Both the position numbers and the translations under genes were made by a program. Positions 45,134-58,650 of a stretch of DNA of 64,000 bases are shown piece after piece. Source of the stretch: Castor canadensis (taxonomy: Eukaryota; Chordata; Mammalia; Rodentia; Castoridae); assembly GCF_047511655.1 (NCBI RefSeq), contig NC_133398.1, forward strand, positions 40,181,638 through 40,245,637, written 5' to 3'. Within the stretch, counting starts at the first letter, position 1, and every line of letters starts with the position of its first letter. The notes below the pieces were generated by a model, which was not told the DNA's origin, ran no database searches, and worked only from the letters and a program-made list of their open reading frames with translations.

Positions 45134-45830
45134 TATGTCTTAACTGCCAAAGCATCTCATTGAGAATTTTGATGGTACAGAAAAGAAGAAAGAGAACAGT
45201 GTCATCTACAAGGTCTTTTTAAAGGTGGCTTTTGGTGAAAACTTTTTCCTCTTAAACTATTTTAAGTGATTTTTTTTTGTGTTAATTTGTAAAAATCATT
45301 ATTTGTTCATAAAGTATGTATGTCCAGCCCTCAAAGATACGCACTTTTAAGTGAAGAAAATGATATTGCTAGTGGTTTATTTAAAGCTCGAGATCCTTTT
45401 TAAATAAAAAAAAAATGTAAATTTTAGAAGTTATTTCATAAAGCCATATGGTATTAACATATTTTTAAGGTAGTCAATGAGTATTTTTGAATTTTTTTTG
45501 AGAGTTGTTATGGAAATGTGTTATAAGCTAGGAGAATTCCCTTTGGACAGTCTTTAATTTTTCTTCTTAAGAATTTGTATGCGTCAAAACCATTTCTTCA
45601 GGCTAAATTGGGGCATTTTAGTCTGCACAGTTTATCTTGAATTTTGCCAAAAGAAAAGTTTAATAATTCCTTTATATACTTGTTTGTCTGGACTGCCAAT
45701 AAAACAAATGTGTATTCAGAAAAAGAAAAATAAAATAGTTAAAACTTTAAGAATTCAGAAAATTTCCTATGCAATACTGCTTTCTTTAAAAAAAAAATAT
45801 TTTACTGGAGCCAAAATTTAGAAAATAAGC
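45134..45830 (+). other. TOPORS: TOPORS 3' UTR
   Basis: AT-rich DNA after the stop codon with several poly-T and poly-A runs and three possible polyadenylation signals (45403, 45698 and about 45728). The end of the transcript is inferred from these signals. Confidence 0.65.
45698..45703 (+). terminator. TOPORS: Likely TOPORS polyadenylation signal
   Basis: AATAAA in 'gccaataaaacaaatgtgta', 565 bases after the stop, with a T-rich stretch further on. An earlier AATAAA at 45403-45408 sits in an A run and may be used too. Confidence 0.6.
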
Positions 45831-48469
45831 CATCAACATTTACCGATGCCTCACAGTTTCAATGATTATTTCATTCTTTAGTCTGATTTTGAGGAATATT
45901 TATTTGCTTTCTGTCTTTAGCAAAATATGGTTTGGGAGCATTTAAGTTACTTTAAAACAGGAAAAGACTTTGCCAAAACAATCTTTTACTTAGGTAGTTC
46001 TTTTATACAAAGTGGGTATACTTACTTTTATCTTGTTTTTAGAGAAGATAAAATTGCTCTACATCTAACCTGATATAGGATTGCCAGTGAACAGCAGAGC
46101 TTGAATTACATCTAAATTCAAGTTTTAGTTTGCCTTGCTACTATATTCATTCATTTTATCTTCATCCACTTCATACTGTTTTCCACCTAAACGTTTTTGT
46201 CTGTTGGGGGTCAAGAATGCAAAATGCATTTCTTAAAAAAATTCACATATGGAACTTCAGGGCTAAAAAAGAGGGAAAACTTAGCACTACTGATCCCTAT
46301 AAATGTGTCACAGCTATACTTGATGTTTTTTGCTTTAGGGTCATTACCAAAATTATTCATTCATTCATTAGTGGAAATTGCAGTGCCTGTTGCTCTGTAG
46401 GTCTGTAATAGTGATAGAAAAAGATAAATTCCCTGCCCTCATAGGTCTTACAGATTACTGAGTGAAGACAGATATTTATGTAAATACAGCATTACAAACT
46501 AGTAAGTTTTCTGAAGAGCAAGTACAATTTCTGTATAAGCGTATAAAATGGTGTAATCTCTGAATCTAAAGTTGGTGGCAATTTTTAGTAAGCTCTAAAG
46601 ACTATAGTTGATCAGGGAATAAACTTTGAAATTGTAACCACTTTGTAGTTAGCTATTCAAGCCAAAATACTGTCAAGTGTGATTGCTTCCTCTCTTTAGC
46701 CCCCTCATCCAGTTAGGCAGCCGAGGTTTCTCACCTGTGCTCTTTAATAGAACATTCTGTTCCACGCCCACTCCTTTGCTCTGTTTATTCTTGAGGCGGC
46801 ACTCAAAAGGTCTTCAAATGTTTTTTTTTTTTTTTTTTTCCCATTTTTGGGATATTAAAAGCAGCAACACAGAAAATCCCACAGCATGATAATGGTTTAC
46901 AAATCTGCCTGATGAGACTCTAGTCCTGTTGAAGCTTGCTGGCTTCAGGCGTAGGGAGGTGCTGCTCCCTTCCTACATCAGAGCCTTCTTCATACATGGC
47001 ATATTTTTTTCTGCTTGGAACTGAATATCCTGGCCTAATTAATAAAGTGTGCCCCCTACTCATTATTTTCTCTTAATGACTTGCTTTGTGAACAACCCCA
47101 GGTTCTTTCAGTGGGCTCATCACAACTGGCAATTGATTTTAAAATGTCTTTGAAGACCTGTGACAGCCATGTATGTGTGTACTAGTATTTCCTTTCACTG
47201 GTGCGCATTGGAAGTTCTTAAAACACTGGATGAGTGAGTAGGTGCTAGAGATGTTCTTAATTGACTAAACTTTCTGCTTGCAGGAAGTTTCACTATCCAC
47301 AAACTTTTAGTCTAAGGACATTTTTTAATTGGTGCATATTTATTGTACATAGTAAGGGGCTTGGTTATGACATTTCCATACAATGTGTAGAATGTACATG
47401 CATACAGTGTACTTTGATCATATTCACCTCTCCACTATTGTTCCTCTCTCCACTCCCCCTTCTGTTTCTCTTCCAACTGTCTATTTTCCTGATATTTTGG
47501 GGTGTTCTCCCCTAATTTTCACAAGTGAAACACTTAACAGCATATTACTTTAATTGTACATTTGAATTATTGTCCATGATTTTACCTCTGGTTTTCAGTG
47601 GTTTTGTGACTTGTGATTTTATCTTGATTTTTGCCTTTCATATTTGCTCATTAATGAACCTTGGGTTTACAGAATAAAAACTTGTTACTGTATTTTATAG
47701 TTAGATTAAATTTTCTCAGCTTTCTGAGCTAGTATAAGGCCTTCACTGCCCATCCAATTTGTAGTAATGATGGGCAATGTGTACAGAGGGGTAGAAACTT
47801 AGGTAAGGCAAGTGACAACCAGCACTTGCTGGTAATTTTTCCCTCTTAAAGAGTAATTGCTGTCCTCTGACACTGTAGAGTGCACACCCTGTGTGTGTGA
47901 ATAGCACATCTCTGGACTTGGTTCTTCAGAAGGCATTTTGCCTTGCTGGAACCCAAGTTTGATCTGTCTCCAGTTCCAGTCTTCCTGTCAACAGGAGCAG
48001 GAATTGAGAAGTGGATAGATTTTTACTGTATCAGAAACTCAGGACTAACGTTCAGAGTGTGGACCCATTTCTAACAAGCTCATGATACCTAGGTACAAAT
48101 TGAAATGTTAACTAATTAAAATGCTATGATAATGGAGATGTTACCGGAAGCAATTTTTGTGAACATGCTTGGTACATGCACTTTTAGGAATATGTTGGAA
48201 TCTAAACAATCATAAGCTTACTTCTGAGCTTGGGATAAATAGTAGTTGCCTCTTCTGTGATGTATATGTGCATTTTTTTATGAATGATCTGTGACTAAGT
48301 TACATGTACAAATGTCCTGCCATCTCTTAATATTCTGAAGGATGAGGATATACATAACCATGGTATAATTATTGAGGAAATTAACATTGATAATTACAAG
48401 TACCCTTCCTAATGTCTTTTTTTTTTTTTCTAATTCCTCCCCTTCTCCCAGTAGGATCCAATTTAGAAA
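45831..48469. other. Intergenic DNA past TOPORS
   Basis: Mostly unrecognised. A poly-T run lies near 46820. The stretch 47310-47480 ('gtgtactttgatcatattca') shares text with 60190-60310 ('atgtactttgatcatatttc'), so both are probably copies of one old LINE-type repeat in reverse. Confidence 0.45.
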
Positions 48470-48566
48470 AGCATTTTTTTTTTTTTTTTTGGCTGTACTG
48501 GGGTTTGGACAAAGGGTCTCATGCTTGCCAAGCAGGCTACTACCGCTTGAGCCACTCCACCAGCGC
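48470..48566 (-). repeat. ID-like SINE
   Basis: Poly-T is followed by 'ggctgtactggggtttggac' and 'gcttgagccactccaccagc', an ID-like unit in reverse with a long A tail. Confidence 0.85.
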
Positions 48567-50065
48567 TAGAGAGGCATTTTTATTTGTTAAGTCTCAATCT
48601 GGAATAGTTTATCTGCCCTTGTCTTTCATGACATTGACACTTAAATCAGTTTTATACAGTATTCCTCAGTTTCTGATTTTCTTCATGATTGATTACATTA
48701 ATGTAGATTTGGGGCTGGAATACTACATAGGTGGTGTATCTGTAGGGTATCTTATCAGGAGGCACTTGTCCCTTTGTACCTTATTGTAATAATTTGATCA
48801 TTTGACTAGTTTCTCCCATGTCTAGTCGCTGTTTTTATTTTTGTATTTGAATAATTGGTGGGGAGGTAAGTCAAAATCATTTAGTCCTCATAAGTTTTCT
48901 ACTGTGTAAATCTGGCATTTGATTATGCTTCTTGCTTGAATCAGTTTTTACTATGATGGTTGTAGAATGATTGTAAACTCCATGACTCCTTCCAGTAACT
49001 AGTTTTCCCTCTTTTATGTATTATTAAATTATTGAATGCCATGCAAATATTTCATTTGGTTCTGTAAGAAGGAAGATTTTTAAGGAAAGGAGTATCATTT
49101 TGTGTGTGTGTGTGTTGAGAAGTATTTCTAGTAGTAATAGGTTGAGCTTAGAAATGAGACCAGTTACATAATTATATCAACTTTTGTCATCTGAGGAAGT
49201 TAGCAATTTCAATAGAATAGATGGAAAATTTAGTAATTTCCATTTTACAGGAAGGATGAGGAGGAGAGGAAGTGAAGTGGGAGAGGTGATCTAGAACACA
49301 GGTGAGTAAATTAGTAATGAACAGAAGCAGAGGCAGAAAATGGCAGAAGGAGTTAAAAATGGACAAAGATGTTTATAGGTGAGTACAGTAAGATGGTGGT
49401 ACATGTCCAAACCCTCTTTTTTTTCTCCATGAAAAAGGAATGCCATCGAGAACAATGGATTGGAGAACAATAGAGTAGAATTGGGCTTCAGAGGAGTGCA
49501 AAATGCCCCTTTAAGGGCATGGAGAAAGGTTAAGATTTGCTGATTGTTGAGACCACACCTGAGGTGATACTTAAATTTATAGGACACTGAGGTTTGTGAC
49601 TTATTTTTGTCCTAGTGTAGTAGTCAACACTGAAGAGTAGAAGTAGAAACTAATGGTGAATATATAGTATGATTTCTATATTTATCCTAAGTGAATGAAT
49701 GGGTGAATTTTTTGTGGTTGAAATTCTGCATGTGAGCAGTAAAGGAACACAGATGAGAGGTGAGGTGGGTACTGTTGAGAGTACCTGAATTAATGCATTT
49801 CTGTTACCTGGGCACTACAGGACAGGAAGTGAAGCTATAATTCTAGAGAACTTTTTTTTTTTGCAGTGAGAGTCAAATAGGTATAAGGGCAGGAATAAGA
49901 AAACAAGTACTTTATTGTGCCTAACTAGGCATGGTGGAAGGTAAGGTGATTGGAATTTGATCTGCAAAACTTAAAATGTCATGATGAGACACTATGGTGA
50001 TGGCAGGAGATGAAGGATGGAGAAAATGGTTGTGCAATGGGTATTAAGTTTTTAAACTGTATTTG
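48567..50065. other. Intergenic DNA, nothing recognised
   Basis: No gene. A short (TG)n run lies at about 49099-49113. Confidence 0.45.
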
Positions 50066-50130
50066 GGACTGAGGGTGTGGCTCAAGTGGTAGAGCAGTTG
50101 CCTACCTAAGTTCAAATCCCAGTACTAGCA
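50066..50130 (+). repeat. ID-like SINE, partial
   Basis: 'gagggtgtggctcaagtggt' and 'gttcaaatcccagtactagc'; the middle is shortened. Confidence 0.8.
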
Positions 50131-51797
50131 CAGCAGTTGGCACATGCACAGAGAAGATAATTCAACCATGCTGAGTAAAAGATTATTTCCTCATCCTGGG
50201 TTTTAAGTCAATATTTGAATCACATAGGTATGGAAAACAGCAGTGGATTTGGTTATTTAAAAAAAACAATAGTAAAGAGTTAATGAAAATTTGTAAGTTC
50301 TTTCTTACTTTACCTACAAGGAAACTGGGGCATGGTAAGTACTGTTGGATCTGTGACTGAGAAAAGCAAGAGGCAAGGAAAATGGAGTTCTCAAGTTAGG
50401 CAAAGCTGAGTCTAAATTCCTCCCTATAGAGCCTGCAACTGATTGCTCCAGAATTTTAGATGATAGGCTTTTATATAAACAATGGAACAAAACAAGGCAT
50501 CTTAGAGTATTTGCATGGAGTAGGCTGATATTATCTGCATGACCATCTGCACTCTAGTCTTTGGGATTCTCAATTTTTATTAATGGACATTAATTGTATA
50601 AAATAATGGATCATTACCACCTAAAAGGTAAGCAGATCTAAGCAAGAGGCTCTCTTTTCTGTCTCTAAAATTCATTTCTTTGTTAGACGTGAGTACATAT
50701 AGTCCAAGACTGCTAACTGCTAGGGATAGCGGAGAGTCATTGGGGCAACAGTAGCGTCAAGACTGGACGGATGAGATCTGCAGAGAAAGGAGGTGAAGCA
50801 GGAGAGTCAGACATAAGAATTCTAGGAAACATCACAGGGAGGCTGGCAACAGAGCAGTTTTCTAGAGAGACTGAAATCTTCCCTCTATTCTCATGCATTC
50901 TTTGACTTTTCATATCTAGCAGTGCAGTGCACACAGTATGATATAAAAAGCTTTCAGAGGTTAATCTTATTTTGAAATTCCTAGGAAGGACCTCACTATT
51001 AGCTTTGTGTGATGATTTTATCAGGAAATGTGGCTTTGAGGTAAAACAGCTCAGGGTGCCTCCAAAGATGTCTTAATTTGCTCTTTAGACAGAATCTTTT
51101 GACCTGACTATCAGCTAGTTTCCTTCATGACCAACTGTGATTTTCTGGATAATGTTTTAATCCCTCCCCTTACAATAGCTCTAACTCTTGCTATTCTTTC
51201 CTCATTTACCTAGTTTAGGGGTTGTCAAGCTTACCCTCTAAAGGGTAGACAGTAAATATTTTAGGATTTGAGGCTACATGCAGTCTGTCTTTTAATTCTT
51301 TGTCTTTTCTCCAACATTTTTTAAATGTTAAGTTTTTAGTTTGTGACCTGTACCAAAACAAGCCATTTGCCAGATTCAGCGTGCAAACTACAGTTTGCCA
51401 GTGCTTTACATAGTATGACCTTATGTGGATGAGCCCAGCTCTGGTTGTGCCAGCATGCATGCTGCTAAGTGTTTCTGAAGGAAATCAGTAACTGCAGATT
51501 GGTGTCGCAGTAAAAGCCCCATCCCCAGAGCCAACCTCATAGGTTATACATTAGTGGGCAAATTTCTCCAGTATTCTTGCTCAGTGTATCTGGTATATTG
51601 ATGATTTCGCACCTTTTTGTCTTCAAAAGTCCCACTCTATTTTACCTTTTAGTGATTGGCTGGGCATTCTAAGCTCAAATGCAAGCCTTTCCCATTAACC
51701 TAACCAAAACCAATTACCTCTAATGTGGCAGGTGAAGGTTGGAAGATTGCAGTCCTGACAAAAACACAAGACCCGATCTCAAAGCACTAAATGACAG
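50131..51797. other. Intergenic DNA, nothing recognised
   Basis: No exon, RNA gene or clear repeat family found. Confidence 0.45.
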
Positions 51798-51892
51798 AGG
51801 GGTAGGGGTGTGGCTCAAGTGGTAGTGCCTGCCTAGAAAGCATGATGCCCTGAGTTCAAGCCTCAAGACTGCAAAAGCAACAACAAAAATAC
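51798..51892 (+). repeat. ID-like SINE
   Basis: 'ggggtgtggctcaagtggta' and 'gccctgagttcaagcctcaa'. Confidence 0.85.
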
Positions 51893-52654
51893 CTCTATCA
51901 TACTCATTATTTAGAAGCACTGCGTGAGTGGTTGTCTTGACTGGCATTCTCAGGTGACTTCAGACAAGGGTGGGTGGGTCTGCTGATCTAATACGGCCTC
52001 ATCTGGGATTACTAGGCTTTCCATAGTTTTTCATCTTTCAGCACATAGTCTAAATTTATGTAGTGATACCAGGGTCCCAGAGTGAGTGAGCAGAAGTATA
52101 CAAGGTCTCCAAGCCCAGGCTCAGAAATGACAACACTCTTTCCGTATTTGATTGCCTAAGGTTCTAAGGTTCATGAGAGGAGCTGCAAAGTCATAACTTT
52201 AAAAGATGTAAATACCAGGAAAAAATGAATTAACAACTTGTAATCTACCACAGCAGCCATCTTCTTTTTGCTCAGTGAATGAAGTTTCTCCAGATCTCTG
52301 GTTAAGTTTTTGCATGTGTCATAATCAACTGATGGGTTGTTGAAACATGTATTATTGGTCTCCACTTCCAGAATTTCTAATTCAGGAGATCTCCAGGTGG
52401 TTCTGATACTGCTGAACTAACTATATAGGCCACAGTTTAAGAACTGTTCCAAGCTAATCCCTCCATATGTGATCTGGATTTCACTTGTCCTCACTTTAAT
52501 TGATTTTTCAGTTTGCCTTTTCTCCCCTCCCCACCCCATCTTGCTTTTTGCAGTGAGCCCTGTTGATAGGAGCATTGACATCACCTGGAGCTTAGAAATG
52601 CTAAGTCTGGGACTTGCTGTATCAGTCTGCACTTGAATAAAACCTGTGGGTGGC

Positions 52655-52865
52655 TGAGCTCAGGTGGCTCATGCCTGTACACTCCTAGCTACTTGGGAGG
52701 CTGAGATAGGATTGGAGTTCAAGGCAAGCCTGGGCAAATAGCTGGTGAGACCCCGTCTCCAAAATAACCAGAGCAAAATGGGCCAAAGTGGGAGGGCACC
52801 TGCTTTGCAAATGTAAAACCCTGAGTTCAAGTTCTAGTCCCACCAGAACAAAACAACCCACCCCA
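52655..52865 (+). repeat. Composite B1-like + ID-like SINE
   Basis: 'caggtggctcatgcctgtac', 'gggaggctgagatagg' and then 'ctgctttgcaaatgtaaaac': both halves in sense orientation. Confidence 0.85.
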
Positions 52866-53049
52866 AAACCTGTAGGTGATTGGTGTATACACTAATCCTT
52901 GAGGAGCACTGGCTCTTCATTAGCTTGCTGGCATGCATGTTCTTGATTTCCTCCTCCAATCCTGCCTCTCCAGTGTGTTCCCAAGTTAATAGTATCGGCA
53001 GTCACATGCTGCTCAGGCTAAAGAACTGCAATTCTGCTTGACTCATATC

Positions 53050-54245
53050 CTACATCTAAATTAGGGTTTTAGGATTTATATCCTGCACATTCACTACGAC
53101 CACTGCTAGGGTCCTTGTCCAAGAGGCCACCATCTCAGCTGGATTAGTGCTATTGCTTCTTACCTAGATACTTTTCTACCGAAAGTCTCCTTGCAGTTTA
53201 TTTTCCTCTCAATCCTCCTCTGAGAGGAGGTCATGTTATTCCTCCTCTCAGAATCCCGCAATGGCTTCCCATATTTAAGGTTGAAACCAAAGTCCTTATG
53301 GTCTGCAGGCCCATGTGAGTGGTTGGGGCCACTTGTCTTCCCCAGCCCATTGTACTTTAGCAACCCTATTCACCTATTTTGCAGGCCCAGTTTACTCCTG
53401 TGTTTGCACTTTGTATCTTGTGAGTAGAATGCTCTTCACACAAAAGACTTGCTTCCTCTTGTCATTAGGTCTCTGACCAACTTGCATAATATAAGCAGCC
53501 TCCATTACTCCTTATTCCCTTATTCTGCTTTATTTCTTCTCACTGCACTTACACTATGTAACATCTACTTCTACACTATTCATTCACCTACATAGAATGT
53601 AGCAGGCTCTAAGTCCATCTTCTTTATTAGTCATGGTATTACCTGGTTTTACCATTCTTAAACCAGATACTCAAACCAGAGACCTAGAATGCAATTTCCT
53701 GCTCATAAGCTCCACTACCACTGTCCTTATTTATGCCCTCATCTTTACTTGAGTCACTTCCCAAGTGACCTATTTATTCTGGATAGGAGTATTTTACAAC
53801 ATGTCGCCCTGCTTAAAACCCTGCAGTGTGTTCCCAGTGCATGTCATTCCTTGCCTTAAAGGTCCTGTTTACCCTGTGTTCACAAAGTTCCAGGCACAAA
53901 TGGCTTTCACTTCTTCTTGACCCATTTGTGCATGGTGTCTCCCTGCCTAGTATCCTCTTTCTCTGTTTTTTTTTTTTTAAATAGCTGATTGCATCTCATT
54001 CTTGAGATTCAGTTGAAATATGACCTGCTCAGAAAAATACTCCTTTACCAGTGTTGAAACACTTTTCTCCACATCATTCCACATTTGGCAATTATCTAAT
54101 TACCTGTGTTTTTATGTCTTTATTGTCTGTCTTCCTCCTCCAAGCAGACTCTAAGCTCAAAAAAGAGACTTTTTCATTTGTCTCCATATACTAAGTGCTT
54201 ATACCTGACAGGATGGATACACTGTAGGTGTGTTGAGTAGATTAA
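53050..54245 (+). mobile_element. Ancient L2 LINE 3' region, probably two overlapping copies
   Basis: 'aatggcttcccatatttaag', 'cttatggtctgcaggcccat' and 'gtagaatgctcttcacac' follow L2 3' text. After about 53640 the same order begins again ('ttaaaggtcctgtttaccct', 'ccaagcagactctaagctca'), suggesting a second L2 fragment in the same orientation. Non-coding. Confidence 0.65.
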
Positions 54246-54524
54246 TGCTCAGATAAAGAAAGGGTCTAAGACTGAAATCTTCTACTATTCTGTGACATTC
54301 GCCTTCTTCCCTGACCTTGGTCAACTTTTATCTACAAATCAGTCAAATTATTACATTTTGGGGACCACAGTTTTTTCAGATAATTTACACTGTAATTGAG
54401 GTTTAACAGCTCCATTATCATCCAAGGATATATTATTTCCCCAGGTAGCATAAAGGATGTATGTTTGTCTTTCTAAAAGAATTTGGAATCTGATTTATTT
54501 TTCTCAGTTAAAAACCCAAACTCA

Positions 54525-54625
54525 AGCCAGGCGTGATGGCACATGTAATCCCTGTGCCTGGGAGGCTGAAGCAGGATGTAGAATTTGAGACCAGCTTGGG
54601 CAACATAGATCCTGTCACAAATAAA
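54525..54625 (+). repeat. B1-type SINE
   Basis: 'gccaggcgtgatggcacatg' and 'gggaggctgaagcagg', with a trimmed 3' end. Confidence 0.8.
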
Positions 54626-54899
54626 CAGCCACACAAGGTAATCTCAGAGTAGCCTGTAGGAAATAACAATTATAACCATGGACAAAACATAAAGAATAAC
54701 TACAAGGCAGTGGAGAAACATTTAAAAAAAATAACTTTTAGAGAATTGGATCCTTGAAAAACAGGAACTGTACTGTATGAGAATAACTTATTTGGCTTTT
54801 CTTCTGAGGGCCTTCCCCTGACTAGATGGAGGCTAGAGTGCAAGCAGAAAGCCATAATCATTGTCTTAGAAGGTGAATCCTGGAGCTGCCAGAGTGACT

Positions 54900-56750
54900 G
54901 GATTTTGGGGAGAAATTTTAGATAGGAGGCACAAAGGAAGAGCCTCTAAACTTAGTATATAAAAGATTTACTCTGCTCTTTATCTGACCGTGAAATGATT
55001 CCAAGGAATCAACATAAGCAATAGCTGGGAAAGAGTCTGACAGATACCTCAGCTGCCACTACAGAGAAGACAGATTTTAGAGGTTGGGTTCTACCAGCTT
55101 AGATGGGCTGGGAATCTTAGGCCTTTTTATTCAGACTCCTATAGAGCTACAGAGAAGACTATGACCCAGAGCTAAGGATTTAACTTGCCTTAAGGACAAA
55201 GCTGAAACAGACCTGCCATAATGAAGCTGATCAAAGTGATCAGCTAGTATAGAGATTCTATAATACACCCATAATGTCCAGTGTAAGTTAAAAAAAAACA
55301 GACTGAGGTAACCCAGATGATGGAATTAACAAATAAGAACTTCAAAGACACTTAAAAATATGTACATAAACTTTGTGAATGGGTGGAGGTTCTAAGGAGA
55401 CATGGGGAATAGGAAAAAAAGAACCAATGGAAATGCTTGAATTGTAAAAAACCAAAAACTTCCAATGAAAAATTCACTGGAAGCCTTAACACTAGATTGG
55501 AAATGACATCAGATGGACACTAGCATCTACAACAGTGAATGAATAGCACCAGAGAGGCAAATATGGGAAGATAGATGAATTTTTAAATTTTTTTAATTTC
55601 ATAGACAAAACTTTAAAACAAAGCTTTTAACATTGTGTGTTTTTGTAACATACATAGAAGTAAAATTTCTGACAATAGCACACAGGATGGAGTTTGACAG
55701 ATGGGATTATGTGGTTATAAGGATTGCATATTTTACCTGGTGTGGCACAATATTAATCTTGAGTGAGCATGAATATCGTAAGCCTTAGACAACCACTAAC
55801 ATAAACACATACATGCGCACACATGCACACATACCAATGTATGTGTATGAAGAGAGAGATGGCTAAAAGAATACAAAGAGTTATGGCCAAAATATATCAA
55901 AGTAAACTTACATTTAATTAACCCAAATCAAAGGAATGGAGGAATAGAAAACCAAAATCAGGTGCAACAAACAAAATTCTAACTCTGTATCAATAGTTAA
56001 ATGTAAATGGATTTAATGCTAACGGCAGTCTGTTAGACTGCATAAAAATACAAGATCCAACTATATGCTGTATATTATGGATACACTTTGAATGTTAAAA
56101 AGGATGAAAAAGATATAGCAGGTATCAATATGCCTAAGAAAACTTATATTGTTGGCGGTGCAGTGATCAGAGGACTTCCAAATTCTTTGTCCCACATGGA
56201 AGAATCCATGGCAAGACATGTGGGTGAATGGAGTTTGTTAAAAGGAAGGGAAATACAAAGGGAGAATGGTGGGACCCAGGTGGAATCTGGAGGCCAAAAG
56301 AATGTGCTTCTCTTTTCCAGGTGCTTTTTATGCTAATCTATGGGACGGGAGGAACCAGGTGATTTCCATCCAATAATCAGTGAGTGGGGAAGGGAATGGG
56401 TGGTTCCTGAGCCAGAGCATGGTTAGTCTGAGATGTAATATTAAATTTTGATGAGTCCCAAATTTTCCCTAATTTTAGCCTGCCTCAATATGGCTATAGG
56501 AATATCAGTTGATACAGATTTCATATAAGAAGTGTTAACAGAGACAAAGAGATAGTTCATAATGATAAAAGACATAATTTATCAGAAAGATAATGATCCT
56601 ACATCTGAAAGCATCTAATTACAATTAAAATATTTATGAAGCAAAACCTGATAGAGCAAAAGGAACAAATGGAAAAATCATACTTAGAGGTTTTTAACAC
56701 CTCAGTATTGACAAGTAGAATATTAGTTAGGGTGAAGGAGGTTTGGGCCA
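54900..56750 (+). mobile_element. Old, fragmented L1-like DNA
   Basis: Stretches such as 'gaaccaatggaaatgcttga', 'atggaattaacaaataagaa' and 'gcaaaacctgatagagc' resemble internal parts of old L1s. Only fragments are recognisable, with stops in all frames. Part of the interval may be unique DNA. Confidence 0.45.
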
Positions 56751-56857
56751 CATTTCACACTAATCTGACATAACTGACATTATAGAATACTTCCTCCCAA
56801 GAACTGCAGAATACTTATTCTTCTTAAGTACATCTGCAATATATAGCAAGATAGTCC

Positions 56858-57090
56858 AGTCGGGCACCAGTGGTTCATGCCTGTAATCCTAGCTACTTGG
56901 GAGATCAGGAGGGATCCTGGTTCAAGGTCAACCTGGACAAATAGTTTATGAGACTCTATTTCCAAAATAACCAAAGCAAAATGGACTGGAGGCATGGCTC
57001 AAGCAGTACAGCACCTGCTTTAGGAGCACATGCTTTGCAAGTGTGAAGTACTGAGTTCAAGCTTGAGTCCCACCCAAAAAGAAACTGGCA
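56858..57090 (+). repeat. Composite B1-like + ID-like SINE
   Basis: 'cctgtaatcctagctacttg' and 'gaggcatggctcaagcagta'. The ID half carries a small internal duplication ('acctgctttaggagcacatg'). Confidence 0.85.
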
Positions 57091-57144
57091 GGACTAAATT
57101 GTTTTTTATTTTTTTACTTTTACTTTGTTTTTATATGTTTATTT

Positions 57145-57277
57145 TGTTTTGGAGACAGGGTCTTGCTGTGCATACCAGGCTGGTCTGGGAACTCATTATG
57201 TAGCCTGGGCTGGCTTTGGACTCAATCCTCTTGTGTCTGTTTGAGTGCCAGAATGCTGTGTACTATCATGCTTGGTA
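57145..57277 (-). repeat. B1-type SINE with internal duplication
   Basis: 'gagacagggtcttgctgtgc', then two similar blocks ('ccaggctggtctgggaactc' and 'cctgggctggctttggactc') in reverse, suggesting a partly duplicated B1. Confidence 0.75.
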
Positions 57278-57372
57278 ACAGTGATTTTTAAAAATGATAA
57301 TGAGGAATATTATGAAAAACTTATGCCAATAAATTTAACAATTTAAAAGAAATAGTCAAATTCATTTTTGAA

Positions 57373-58266
57373 GCTGGACATCGATCTACCATTTGATCCA
57401 GCAATACCACTCTTGGGGATATACCCAAAAGACTGTTACTCCAGAGGCACCTGCACATCCATGTTTATTGCGGCACTATTCACAATAGCCAAGTTATGGA
57501 AACAGCCAAGATGCCCCAGCACTGACGAATGGATTAAGAAAATGTGGTATCTATACACAATGGAATTTTATGCAGCCATGAAGAAGAACGAAATGTTATC
57601 ATTCGCTGGTAAATGGATGGAATTGGAGAACATCATTCTGAGTGAGGTTAGCCTGGCTCAAAAGACCAAAAATCGTATGTTCTCCCTCATATGTGGACAT
57701 TAGATCAAGGGCAAACACAACAAGGGGATTGGACTATGAGCACATGATAAAAGTGAGAGCACACAAGGGAGGGGTGAGGATAGGTAAGACACCTAAAAAA
57801 CTAGCTAGCATTTGTTGCCCTTAATGCAGAGAAACTAAAGCAGATACCTTAAAGCAACTGAGGCCAATAGGAAAAGGGGACCAAGAACTAGAGAAAAGGT
57901 TAGATCAAAAAGAATTAACCTAGAAGGTAACACCCACGCACAGGAAATCAATGTGAGTCAATGCCCTGTATAGCTATCCTTATCTCAACCAGCAAAACCC
58001 CTTGTTCCTTCCTATTATTGCTTATACTCTCTCTACAACAAAATTAGAGATAAGGGCAAAATAGTTTCTGCTGGGTATTGAGGGGGGAGAGCGGGAGGGG
58101 GTGGAGTGGGTGGTAAGGGAGGGGGTGGGGGCAGGGGGGAGAAATGAACCAAGCCTTGTATGCACATATGAATAATAAAAGAAAAATGAAAAAAATAAAA
58201 TAAAATTCTAATCATATCAAAAATAAAATAAAATAAAAGTTAAAAAAAAAAAATGTTTACTAAAAA
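57373..58266 (+). mobile_element. Young 5'-truncated L1, last ~890 bp
   Basis: Begins inside ORF2 at the text also found at 33660 and stays almost identical to that copy through the ORF2 stop (57703), the G-rich 3' UTR and the A-rich tail. A 15-base direct repeat AAATTCATTTTTGAA at 57358-57372 and 58267-58281 proves a separate insertion. The tail contains (taaaa)n variation. Confidence 0.93.
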
Positions 58267-58281
58267 AAATTCATTTTTGAA

Positions 58282-58650
58282 AGATAAACCTTGAAACATT
58301 AAAATTTTAAGGTGTTTATTTGAGCAAATTCATGAATTGAGTAGCTTCAAACCAGAAGTGGTTCAGGGTTCTGCCAGAGCGAGGTTGAGGGAAGGGTTTT
58401 ATAGTGTTGCTCTGGAAGCAGAACAAATTATTTGCTTGGCTGAAGAGTGAGAAATTGCCTTCTCTGGACTGTCCAAATGAGAAGTTCAAGAGCATGTAAC
58501 AATGCCCAGATGGACATCTGTGGTTGGCTGAGCTTGTTTCAATTTGCTTCCAAGGGCATTTGAGCTGCCTCTGTCTAATGGCCCTCATTTAGTTATTTGA
58601 ATATTTGAAAAGCACAGTGAACCAAAACTGAGTCAAGGTGAAATTTTTAA
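58282..58650. other. Intergenic DNA, nothing recognised
   Basis: No gene or named repeat. The minus-strand open frame at 58316-58588 has no similarity I recognise. Confidence 0.4.
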
